A stretch of DNA of 64,000 nucleotides from Meridianimaribacter flavus. GTDB lineage: Bacteria; Bacteroidota; Bacteroidia; Flavobacteriales; Flavobacteriaceae. How positions within the stretch are numbered: position 1 is the stretch's first letter; each line of letters begins with the position of its first letter. The DNA lies in the NCBI RefSeq assembly GCF_004366715.1, contig NZ_SOQZ01000003.1:129001-193000 (forward strand). Reading direction: 5' to 3'. This document shows, in pieces, positions 38,212 to 45,327 of this stretch. The notes below the pieces were generated by a model. That model was not told the origin of the DNA. It made no database searches and worked only from the letters and a program-made list of their open reading frames with translations. The translations under genes and the position numbers were made by a program.

Positions 38212-39503
38212 TGCCCAAAACAGATAGAATAACCATTATAGGACTTGGTTATGTAGGTTTACCATTAGCAGTTGAATTTGCTAAGCAATATCATGTTGTA
38301 GGTTTTGATATTAATGCTGCTAGAATTGCTGAACTAAAAGAAGGGAACGATCAAACCTTAGAAGTAGAAACGGATGAATTAAAAGCGGTACTTACTTATG
38401 ATGAGCATGCTGAAAAAGGATTGTTTGTAACATCTGATAAGGATATGATTGCAGGGTCTAACATTTATATTGTTACTGTGCCAACACCTACTGATGCTTT
38501 AAACAAGCCTATATTCACACCTTTGGTTAAAGCCAGCGAAACTGTTGGCGCTGTACTAAAGCAAGACGATATTGTAATTTATGAATCTACTGTATATCCA
38601 GGTGTGACTGAAGATATTTGCGTGCCTATACTAGAGCGTGAATCAGGGCTAGTGTTTAATACAAGTTTTTTTGCTGGATATTCTCCAGAGCGAATTAACC
38701 CAGGGGATAAAACTCATACAGTAACTAAAATATTAAAAGTGACTTCAGGGTCTACTCCTGAAATCGCTAAGCGAGTAGATGATTTGTATAAGTCTATTAT
38801 TACTGCAGGAACACATTTGGCGCCTTCTATTAAGGTGGCAGAAGCAGCAAAAGTGATTGAAAACTCCCAAAGAGATATTAATATCGCCTTTGTGAATGAA
38901 CTCTCAAAAATATTCAGACTCTTAGATATTGACACGCAAGCAGTGTTGGAGGCTGCAGGAACCAAATGGAACTTTTTAAAATTCACTCCAGGTTTGGTTG
39001 GAGGTCATTGTATAGGTGTTGACCCTTATTATTTGGCGCAAAAAGCTATTGAGAGTGGTTACACTCCTGAGATTATATTGGCAGGACGAAAAATGAATGA
39101 CAGCATGGGTAGCTATGTGGCTTCAGAAACAGTGAAGATGATGATTAAAAAAGGAGCAACCATTAAGGGGTCTAGAGCTTTGGTGTTAGGTATTACCTTT
39201 AAAGAGAATTGTCCTGATATTAGAAACTCACGTGTTATTGATATTATACGAGAGTTTCAATCGTATCAAGTTGATGTAGATGTGTATGATCCTTGGGCAT
39301 CCAAAAGTGAAGTAAAGCATGAATATGGATTAGATTTGTTGTGTTCTGAAGCTGAACTGTCTGATGCTTATGAGGCGATTATATTAGCAGTGTCTCATAA
39401 TTCATTTTTAAGTTTGGATATTAGTCAATTGAAATCAGATATTGGGGTTGTGTTTGATGTAAAGTCCTTGTTGCCTAAGGTATTAGTTGATGCGAGGTTG
39501 TAA
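38208..39503 (+). CDS. UDP-N-acetylhexosamine C6-dehydrogenase (TviB/WbpO-like)
   Basis: 431 residues. N-terminal NAD Rossmann fold (IIGLGYVGLPLAVEF), the central domain, and the catalytic Cys268 in GGHCIGVDPYYLA. Such enzymes oxidise UDP-GlcNAc or UDP-GalNAc to the uronic acid in two steps. Together with the next gene (WbpP/TviC-like 4-epimerase) it probably produces UDP-GalNAcA. The stop codon is followed without spacer by a GTGANNN heptamer array. Confidence 0.93.
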   Translation: MMPKTDRITIIGLGYVGLPLAVEFAKQYHVVGFDINAARIAELKEGNDQTLEVETDELKAVLTYDEHAEKGLFVTSDKDMIAGSNIYIVTVPTPTDALNKPIFTPLVKASETVGAVLKQDDIVIYESTVYPGVTEDICVPILERESGLVFNTSFFAGYSPERINPGDKTHTVTKILKVTSGSTPEIAKRVDDLYKSIITAGTHLAPSIKVAEAAKVIENSQRDINIAFVNELSKIFRLLDIDTQAVLEAAGTKWNFLKFTPGLVGGHCIGVDPYYLAQKAIESGYTPEIILAGRKMNDSMGSYVASETVKMMIKKGATIKGSRALVLGITFKENCPDIRNSRVIDIIREFQSYQVDVDVYDPWASKSEVKHEYGLDLLCSEAELSDAYEAIILAVSHNSFLSLDISQLKSDIGVVFDVKSLLPKVLVDARL

Positions 39504-39566
39504 GTGAGGAATGAGACGTGAGAAGTGAGACGTGAGGAGTGAATAGTGAGTAGTGAGGAGTGGAAA
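39504..39566 (+). repeat. GTGANNN heptamer array 1 (nine units)
   Basis: Nine seven-base units in unbroken phase begin at the first base after the dehydrogenase TAA. Seven are GTGA plus one of GGA, GAA, GAC, ATA or GTA. ATGAGAC and GTGGAAA are near-variants. The array runs into a short TCGA-type motif (39577-39597), also intergenic. Confidence 0.85.
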
Positions 39567-39576
39567 GTTTGGAGGG

Positions 39577-39597
39577 CTTCGATAGGCTCGACTGACA
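39577..39597. repeat. Short TCGA-type dispersed motif
   Basis: GCTTCGATAGGCTCGACTGA here and the ends of the 10303-10421 palindrome share CTCGA followed by CTGACA. This suggests one repeat family, seen here in a short form directly after array 1. Confidence 0.5.
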
Positions 39598-39638
39598 ATA
39601 AGTATAGAACATAACAATGCAGTAAACAATACAAAAAC

Positions 39639-40619
39639 ATGTACGAAAACGCATATCATACCCAAGATTTATCTAAACTGTCTTTTTTAGTTACCGGAGG
39701 CGGAGGTTTTATAGGCTCTAATCTGGTGGAATATTTACTAAAATACAATGCTAAAACCGTTAGGGTACTAGATAATTTTTCCAATGGGTATAAAGAGAAT
39801 TTAAGTGAGTTTGTGTCTCACTCTGCTTTTGAACTTATTGAAGGAGATATTAGAGATTTGGATACCTGTAAACGGGCTATGAATGGTATAGATTATGTGA
39901 GCCATCAGGCAGCTTTAGGCTCAGTGCCACGATCAATTAATGATCCTGCTACAACCAATGCGGTAAATATTACTGGGTTTTTAAATATGATGATAGCACT
40001 TAAAGAAAGCACTACCGTTAAGCGCATGGTATATGCAGCCTCTAGTTCGACTTACGGAGATAGTAAGAACCTACCTAAAGTAGAAGGTATTATCGGTAAT
40101 CCCTTGTCACCTTATGCAGTGACTAAGTATGTTAATGAGTTGTATGCTAATGTGTTTGGTACTACCTATGGTACTGATGTTATCGGGTTGCGTTATTTTA
40201 ATGTCTTTGGGCCCAAGCAAAGTCCCAATGGTGCTTATGCTGCAGTAATTCCTTTGTTTATGCAGGCCATTAAAGATCAAAAGTCACCAACCATCAATGG
40301 TGATGGTAAGCAAACACGCGATTTTACTTTTGTGGACAATGCAGTGCAAGCCAATGTGCGAGGTTTTTTTGCTTCAGAAGCTGCCAAGAACCAAGTGTTT
40401 AATGTAGCTTGCGGTGAACGTATTGATTTAAACTACTTGTGGGGTGCCTTAAAAACTTCAGCCCAATCTGATGTGGAGGCTATTTATGGACCGCCACGAT
40501 TAGGTGATGTAAGAGACTCCTTGGCTGACATTAGTAAAGCCCAAAATTTATTAGGTTATGCTCCACAGTTTACCGTTAGAGAAGGTCTAAAGGTTACTTT
40601 AGACTGGTTTATGGGTTAG
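39639..40619 (+). CDS. UDP-N-acetylhexosamine 4-epimerase (WbpP/TviC-like)
   Basis: 326 residues, extended SDR. It has the long N terminus before the Rossmann motif (LSFLVTGGGGFIGSNLVEYLL) typical of WbpP/TviC enzymes that act on N-acetylated UDP sugars. Further marks are QAALGSVPRSINDP, the catalytic Ser-Tyr-Lys set (ASSSTYG, SPYAVTKYVNE) and RYFNVFGPKQSPNGAYAAVIP. It interconverts Glc/GalNAc(A) forms. It acts with the dehydrogenase upstream. Array 1 separates the two. Confidence 0.92.
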   Translation: MYENAYHTQDLSKLSFLVTGGGGFIGSNLVEYLLKYNAKTVRVLDNFSNGYKENLSEFVSHSAFELIEGDIRDLDTCKRAMNGIDYVSHQAALGSVPRSINDPATTNAVNITGFLNMMIALKESTTVKRMVYAASSSTYGDSKNLPKVEGIIGNPLSPYAVTKYVNELYANVFGTTYGTDVIGLRYFNVFGPKQSPNGAYAAVIPLFMQAIKDQKSPTINGDGKQTRDFTFVDNAVQANVRGFFASEAAKNQVFNVACGERIDLNYLWGALKTSAQSDVEAIYGPPRLGDVRDSLADISKAQNLLGYAPQFTVREGLKVTLDWFMG

Positions 40620-40755
40620 TATTGTGTTATCAATCAGTAGTATAGGTTTTTTCTTTCAATATTTTTGTTATATTCGTCTAAAGTATTCGTTGACAATCTG
40701 TTAATAGACTGTTACGAACTGGAAAGCTATTAATCATACTTACTGAAACGCATAC

Positions 40756-41682
40756 ATGGCAAAACTATTAATTACTGGAGGGGCAGGTCAGTTAGGAAGC
40801 GCTTTGGCTTCTAAATTGGCACAACACCCTGAACATTTTATTTTATGTGTAGATAATCTTTCAACAGGAAAATTAGAAAAAGTACCCAAAACCGATAACG
40901 TTAAGTTTATAAAAGCAGATATTAATACCTATGAAGATATTGTGCCCATTTTTGGACGTTTTGATTTTGACTATGTATTTCATTATGCAGCAGTAGTAGG
41001 GGTTGAACGTACTTTGGAGCATCCTATAGATGTTTTGGATGATATAGAAGGAATAAAAAATATACTGTCCTTGTCCAAAAACTCAGGTGTGAAACGCGTG
41101 TTTTATTCCAGTTCTTCTGAAGTGTATGGAGAGCCATTTGAGATTCCGCAGAATGAACAAACAACACCTTTAAACTCTAGACTGCCTTATGCTATAGTAA
41201 AGAATGTGGGTGAAGCCTTTATGAAAGCCTATGCTAGAGAATATCATTTAGACTATACTATTTTTCGTTTCTTTAATACTTATGGCCCTCAACAAAGTCA
41301 GGATTTTGTGATTCCGCGTTTTGTGAAGTTAGCTCTTAAGAATAAACCGATATGTATTAATGGTCCTGGTGACCAAACCCGTTCGTTTTGTTTTATAGAT
41401 GACAATGTAGACACTTGTATTAAAGCTTTTGAAGAGAATCTATATGTGAATGACGTTTTAAATATTGGTAACGATTTAGAGATTAGTATTATAGATCTTG
41501 CTAAACGTATTGTTCAGTTGTCAGGGTCGTCCTCAGAGATTGTGCACTTGCCTGCTTTAAAGGAAGGCGATATGAAACGTCGGTGTCCTGATATTACCAA
41601 GATGAAAGCAGTACTAAACAGGGAGTTGGTATCTATAGACGAAGGCTTACAAGTGATGATTAATTATTACAGGAGTTTGTAA
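40756..41682 (+). CDS. NAD-dependent epimerase/decarboxylase (UXS-like SDR)
   Basis: 308 residues. Rossmann motif ITGGAGQLGS, catalytic SSSSEVYGE, and YAIVKNVGEAF. Here the usual Y-xxx-K pair is intact as Tyr-Ala-Ile-Val-Lys. RFFNTYGPQQSQDFVIPRF is the form seen in UDP-glucuronate decarboxylases and related enzymes. The exact substrate is unknown. The 136-nt gap before it holds a TAnnTTTG box (40660-40667), so it may start a sub-transcript. Confidence 0.85.
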   Translation: MAKLLITGGAGQLGSALASKLAQHPEHFILCVDNLSTGKLEKVPKTDNVKFIKADINTYEDIVPIFGRFDFDYVFHYAAVVGVERTLEHPIDVLDDIEGIKNILSLSKNSGVKRVFYSSSSEVYGEPFEIPQNEQTTPLNSRLPYAIVKNVGEAFMKAYAREYHLDYTIFRFFNTYGPQQSQDFVIPRFVKLALKNKPICINGPGDQTRSFCFIDDNVDTCIKAFEENLYVNDVLNIGNDLEISIIDLAKRIVQLSGSSSEIVHLPALKEGDMKRRCPDITKMKAVLNRELVSIDEGLQVMINYYRSL

Positions 41683-41765
41683 TAAATTACGTAATTCCCT
41701 TAAGTTTAATAGGTGTTTTAGTATATTAGCTTCAAACAAGAACAGTATAACTACGCTTTGCATTA

Positions 41766-42611
41766 ATGGCTTTAGAAACAAGAGTTTATCAAAAAGAACG
41801 TACTATAAAATTTGGTGCTTTACTTAAAGCGAGTTTGGGAGATATGTTGCGCTCGCGTTTTTTAGCGAGACAATTGGCAGAACGTGACATTAAAGCCCAG
41901 TACCGACAATCTTACCTTGGAATTATTTGGGCTTTTGTAATGCCTATAGGTACTGCTTTGGTATGGATTTTTTTAAACAATAGTGGTACTGTTCGCTTGT
42001 CGGATACAGGTGTGCCTTATCCTGTGTATGCCTTTTCAGGTACATTGATATGGTCTATTATGGTGGCAGCAATTAATTCGCCAATGCAAAATACAAATGC
42101 TGCAAAAGGAATACTTACCAAGATTAACTTCCCTAAAGAAGCCTTGTTGCTTTCAGGGGTTTATAAACTGTTGTTTGATAGCTTTATTAAGCTTTTGCTT
42201 TTAGTGTTTTTTGTGTTTGCCTTTGGGGTTGGGTTTCATTGGAGCTTACTGCTAGTGCCTTTTGCTATTTTGGCAGCTGTTCTTTTTGGGACTACCGTAG
42301 GGTTGTTTTTAACGCCTTTGGGGCTACTGTATAAAGATATTGGTAAGATTATTACGTTTGGTATGCAGTTTTTAATGTATGCTACTCCTGTAGTGTATGC
42401 TATTCCTGATGCTGGACTTATGAGAACGGTTATGATGTATAATCCTATAACGCCTATTATTTTAACCACGCGCGATTTGGTAGTTGGGTTTTCGCCAGAG
42501 TTTTTAAGCTACTTTATAGTGGTTATTGCTGCTTGTGTGCCTTTATTGTTTTTGGGGTTGGTGATGTATCGTATTGCGATTCCAATTATTGTGGAGCGGT
42601 TGAGTGCGTAG
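41766..42611 (+). CDS. wzm: ABC-2 type polysaccharide export permease (Wzm-like)
   Basis: 281 residues with six membrane helices and the N-terminal family segment RFLARQLAERDIKAQYRQSYLGIIWAFVMP. It forms the inner-membrane channel that exports a lipid-linked glycan with the Wzt ATPase. The wzt-like gene is usually the next gene, but here a heptamer array, a four-helix-bundle gene and a second array lie between. Its TAG overlaps the first unit of array 2 at 42611. Confidence 0.93.
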   Translation: MALETRVYQKERTIKFGALLKASLGDMLRSRFLARQLAERDIKAQYRQSYLGIIWAFVMPIGTALVWIFLNNSGTVRLSDTGVPYPVYAFSGTLIWSIMVAAINSPMQNTNAAKGILTKINFPKEALLLSGVYKLLFDSFIKLLLLVFFVFAFGVGFHWSLLLVPFAILAAVLFGTTVGLFLTPLGLLYKDIGKIITFGMQFLMYATPVVYAIPDAGLMRTVMMYNPITPIILTTRDLVVGFSPEFLSYFIVVIAACVPLLFLGLVMYRIAIPIIVERLSA

Positions 42612-42757
42612 GGAGACGTGAGGAGTGAGTAGTGAGGAGTGAGACGTGAGTAGTGAAAAGTGAGTAGTGAAAAGTGAGTAGTGAGACGTGAGGAGTGAGA
42701 CGTGAAAAGTGAGATGTGAGGAGTGAGAAGTGAGACGTGAAAAGTGAGTAGTGAAAC
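42611..42757 (+). repeat. GTGANNN heptamer array 2 (21 units)
   Basis: 147 nt: 21 units of exactly seven bases without a phase break. Twenty are GTGA followed by GGA, GTA, GAC, AAA, GAA, GAT or AAC; the first (42611-42617) is GGGAGAC. The first base is the last base of the Wzm stop codon. On the plus strand every frame meets a TGA within 21 nt; on the minus strand no frame has a stop. Confidence 0.93.
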
Positions 42758-42824
42758 GACTATCCGATTCACGATTCACGACTATGCGATTTTCGATTCA
42801 CGATTATGCGATTCACGATAAAAT
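42758..42824 (+). repeat. GATTCAC / GACTATCC array (type B), left copy
   Basis: Directly continues array 2. Units GACTATCC or GACTATGC (8 nt) alternate with GATTCAC (7 nt), ending in GATAAAAT. GATTCAC is the reverse complement of GTGAATC, so the block is an inverted relative of the GTGANNN array. It ends 18 nt before the four-helix-bundle start codon. Confidence 0.85.
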
Positions 42825-42842
42825 ATTAAAGAAAATAAAGAT

Positions 42843-43193
42843 ATGAATCATAAGGATTTAGATGTGTGGAAGAAAAGCATGGACCTAGTGGTTGAGGTTT
42901 ATGACTGGACGACATTGTTTCCTGATGAAGAAAAATATGGTTTGATTTCGCAAATGCGTAGAGCTGCTGTTTCTATTCCTTCCAATATTGCTGAAGGGAG
43001 TGCTAGAAAAAGCGATAAGGAGTTGTTGCAATTTATAAATATTGCTTTAGGTTCTGTTGCTGAATTGGAAACACAGTATTTAATTGTATTGCGTTTGAAG
43101 TTTTCAGAGCCTAATACTATTTTAAATGATTTGTTGATTGATGTGAAACAACTATTGTTGGGATATAGGAATTATGTGAGGAGGAAGACGTGA
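42843..43193 (+). CDS. Four-helix-bundle protein (23S rRNA IVP / Avd-like)
   Basis: 116 residues of the TIGR02436/PF05635-type family: LDVWKKSMDLVVEVYDWTTLFP, then YGLISQMRRAAVSIPSNIAEGSARKSDKE and ALGSVAELETQYLIVLRL. Known relatives are proteins encoded in intervening sequences of 23S rRNA genes and the Avd accessory protein of diversity-generating retroelements; most members have no known role. Here no rRNA gene or reverse transcriptase is present. It is bracketed by repeat blocks in the same orientation. Its TGA stop is part of a GTGAGGA unit, and heptamer-like bases reach back into the last codons (43176-43189). Confidence 0.92.
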   Translation: MNHKDLDVWKKSMDLVVEVYDWTTLFPDEEKYGLISQMRRAAVSIPSNIAEGSARKSDKELLQFINIALGSVAELETQYLIVLRLKFSEPNTILNDLLIDVKQLLLGYRNYVRRKT

Positions 43194-43316
43194 GGAGTGA
43201 GTGGTGAGTAGTGAGACGTGAAAAGTGAGTAGTGAGACGTGAAAAGTGAGTAGTGAGACGTGAAAAGTGAGTAGTGAGACGTGGAGGCGTGAAAAGTGAG
43301 TAGTGAGTAGTGAAAC
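43176..43316 (+). repeat. GTGANNN heptamer array 3
   Basis: Units start inside the end of the four-helix-bundle gene (GTGAGGA 43176-43182, degenerate GGAAGAC 43183-43189) and continue to GTGAAAC at 43310-43316. All are 7 nt except an 8-nt GTGGAGGC at 43281-43288. From 43204 the order GTGAGTA, GTGAGAC, GTGAAAA repeats as a 21-nt higher-order unit three times, then partly. Confidence 0.93.
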
Positions 43317-43381
43317 GACTATCCGATTCACGATTCACGACTATCCGATTCACGACTATCCGATTCACGACTAAACGATTT
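43317..43381 (+). repeat. GATTCAC / GACTATCC array (type B), right copy
   Basis: Same organisation as 42758-42824: GACTATCC, two GATTCAC, then alternating units, ending with GACTAAAC and GATTTT. It ends 15 nt before the Wzt start codon. Confidence 0.85.
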
Positions 43382-43396
43382 TAAATTAAATAACTA

Positions 43397-44635
43397 ATGA
43401 GTAACATACAACATAATAACGAGGTTCTTGTTAAGGTTGAGGGTTTGAGCAAAAAGTTTTGCAAGGACCTAAAGACGAGCTTGTGGTATGGTGTTAAGGA
43501 CTTGTTGAGTGGGATACGAGGATCGCAAGAGGAGAGCCAATTGCGAGCTAAGGAGTTTTGGGCGGTTAAGGATATTAATTTTGAGTTGCGACGCGGAGAG
43601 TGTTTGGGCTTAATTGGGCATAATGGAGCTGGTAAAAGTACGTTGCTAAAGATATTGAATGGGCTTATTAACCCTGATGCTGGTAAAGTTACCATAAGAG
43701 GGCGCGTGGGCGCATTGATTGAGTTGGGTGCAGGGTTTAACCCTATACTTACTGGGCGTGAAAACATTTATAACAATGGTGCTGTTTTAGGGTTTAGCCG
43801 AAAAGAGATTGACAGCAAGTTGGAGGCTATTATTGCTTTTGCAGAGCTTGATGAGTTTATAGATATGCCAGTGCAGCATTACAGTAGTGGGATGAAAGTG
43901 CGCTTGGGCTTTGCAGTAGCAGCCCAAATGGAACCTGATGTATTGATTATTGATGAGGTATTGGCTGTGGGTGATGTTGGGTTTAGAATGAAATGTTTAA
44001 CTAGAATTGGAGAATTGCTAAAAACTACTGCTGTGATTTTTGTATCCCATACTATGCCTCAAGTTGCAAGAATAGCTAATAAAATTATTCTACTGAAGCA
44101 TGGTGAATCAATAGAAAATAGTGTTAATGTTTCTAGTGGGATTGAAAAGTATTATAATGAGTTTCAAAATACTGACAAAATCATTGGCGGAAATGGTTTG
44201 ATTAAGCTAAAAGAATTCAACATTTATAAAGATAATAGAGCGCTAAATAATAATGAAAAGTTTGTTAGCCTTGAATTTAATAAGTCATATGTTTTAAGAT
44301 TAAAACTTAATGTGAGTCATGAAACTAGGGATTACTTTGTTAATTTCTCATTTATTGATAAAGACGCTAAGCAAGTTGCTAATTTTTATTCGGTTATTTC
44401 AAATAATATATTTAATGAAAAAGGAATAGTTGATATTACAGCTAAAATAGATAATCTAATATTGGGACAAGGAACTTATACTATTGGAGTTGCAATAAAT
44501 GAGATTAAGACAAATGGGGCAAGAGGTGATATCTATTATTATGATTCTAATATAAAGTCAATTAATGTAGTAGGAGTGCCGACAGGGCATTCACCAATAC
44601 AATTTTATGGAGATTGGGATTTAAATAAAATATGA
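43397..44635 (+). CDS. wzt: Polysaccharide export ABC ATPase with C-terminal glycan domain (Wzt-like)
   Basis: 412 residues. The ABC domain has Walker A GHNGAGKST, the signature YSSGMKVRLGFAVAAQ and Walker B VLIIDEVLAVGD. The C-terminal third (about 270-412) is a beta-sandwich of the Wzt_C type that recognises the completed glycan. It pairs with the Wzm permease 785 nt upstream. The stop overlaps the next start by 4 nt (ATGA). Confidence 0.93.
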   Translation: MSNIQHNNEVLVKVEGLSKKFCKDLKTSLWYGVKDLLSGIRGSQEESQLRAKEFWAVKDINFELRRGECLGLIGHNGAGKSTLLKILNGLINPDAGKVTIRGRVGALIELGAGFNPILTGRENIYNNGAVLGFSRKEIDSKLEAIIAFAELDEFIDMPVQHYSSGMKVRLGFAVAAQMEPDVLIIDEVLAVGDVGFRMKCLTRIGELLKTTAVIFVSHTMPQVARIANKIILLKHGESIENSVNVSSGIEKYYNEFQNTDKIIGGNGLIKLKEFNIYKDNRALNNNEKFVSLEFNKSYVLRLKLNVSHETRDYFVNFSFIDKDAKQVANFYSVISNNIFNEKGIVDITAKIDNLILGQGTYTIGVAINEIKTNGARGDIYYYDSNIKSINVVGVPTGHSPIQFYGDWDLNKI

Positions 44636-45327
44636 AGAATAATTATATTAAAATATATTCTCACCCAAGAAGTGGGACTCATTTTTTAGAAGCTTTTTTG
44701 GCAAAAAACTTCTACCAAAATCACGACTTATCTTCGGAGGGTTCTATTTATTACGGACATTGGTCAAATAAAATATTATTAGAGGAAGGAGAGCCTTATC
44801 ATAAGCTGTTTGGGTCTCATTTTTTTCCTGATAAGACTGAAATATCTGAAAAGACAATTTATATATATAGAGATGGTAGAGCAGTAATTGCCTCGCTATG
44901 GAATTCAGGGTTTTATAATACTGATTGGAAAGGTATTTCTTTTAGTGATTATTTAAGAAAAGATATTGATTGGTTTGGAGGTACAGGACAAAAAATGTAT
45001 CCTAAAATGAATATTATACAACATTGGGAAAAGCATATAGATAGTTGGCTTGAATTAAATAATAGAAATATTTTCTATTTAAGTTTTGAAGATTTAAAAA
45101 ATAATCCGCACAAAGTTTATAACCAGATTAATAAAAAGTTTTTCCCAATTAAATATTATAAAGAAAAAGTTTTTGGAAATACAAAAATAGACCCAATTAA
45201 GAGTAAAGTTGGTTTAAAACCTAACGCAGCAAAAATTAATAGTTGGGAATCTCTTTTCAGTAGGGATGATTTAGATTTCTTTTATTCTCAACTTACTAAT
45301 AAAGATTATTTGTTTAAAAATGAATAG
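44632..45327 (+). CDS. Sulfotransferase-domain protein
   Basis: 231 residues. The PAPS 5'-phosphosulfate loop is visible as SHPRSGTHFLEAF (residues 10-22), and the 3'-phosphate region as KTIYIYRDGRAVIASL. It would move sulfate from PAPS to a hydroxyl, presumably on the glycan. PAPS synthesis genes are not in the window. It overlaps wzt by 4 nt and the next gene by 8 nt, so all are translated as a unit. Confidence 0.82.
   Translation: MKNNYIKIYSHPRSGTHFLEAFLAKNFYQNHDLSSEGSIYYGHWSNKILLEEGEPYHKLFGSHFFPDKTEISEKTIYIYRDGRAVIASLWNSGFYNTDWKGISFSDYLRKDIDWFGGTGQKMYPKMNIIQHWEKHIDSWLELNNRNIFYLSFEDLKNNPHKVYNQINKKFFPIKYYKEKVFGNTKIDPIKSKVGLKPNAAKINSWESLFSRDDLDFFYSQLTNKDYLFKNE

Noticed and set aside
42509-43368. 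Open minus-strand frames of 78-87 codons (Ser/Leu/Thr/His-rich) through the heptamer arrays
   Set aside because: They arise because the unit NNNTCAC contains no stop in any frame. All three frames are open and overlap, with no start context, so they are by-products of the repeat.
39504-43381. CRISPR array
   Set aside because: Units are only 7-8 nt with no spacers of constant length, and no cas genes are present.
42611-43381. Classical diversity-generating retroelement
   Set aside because: The four-helix protein is Avd-like, but no reverse transcriptase, template repeat or variable protein gene was found, and variable bases are not restricted to adenine positions.
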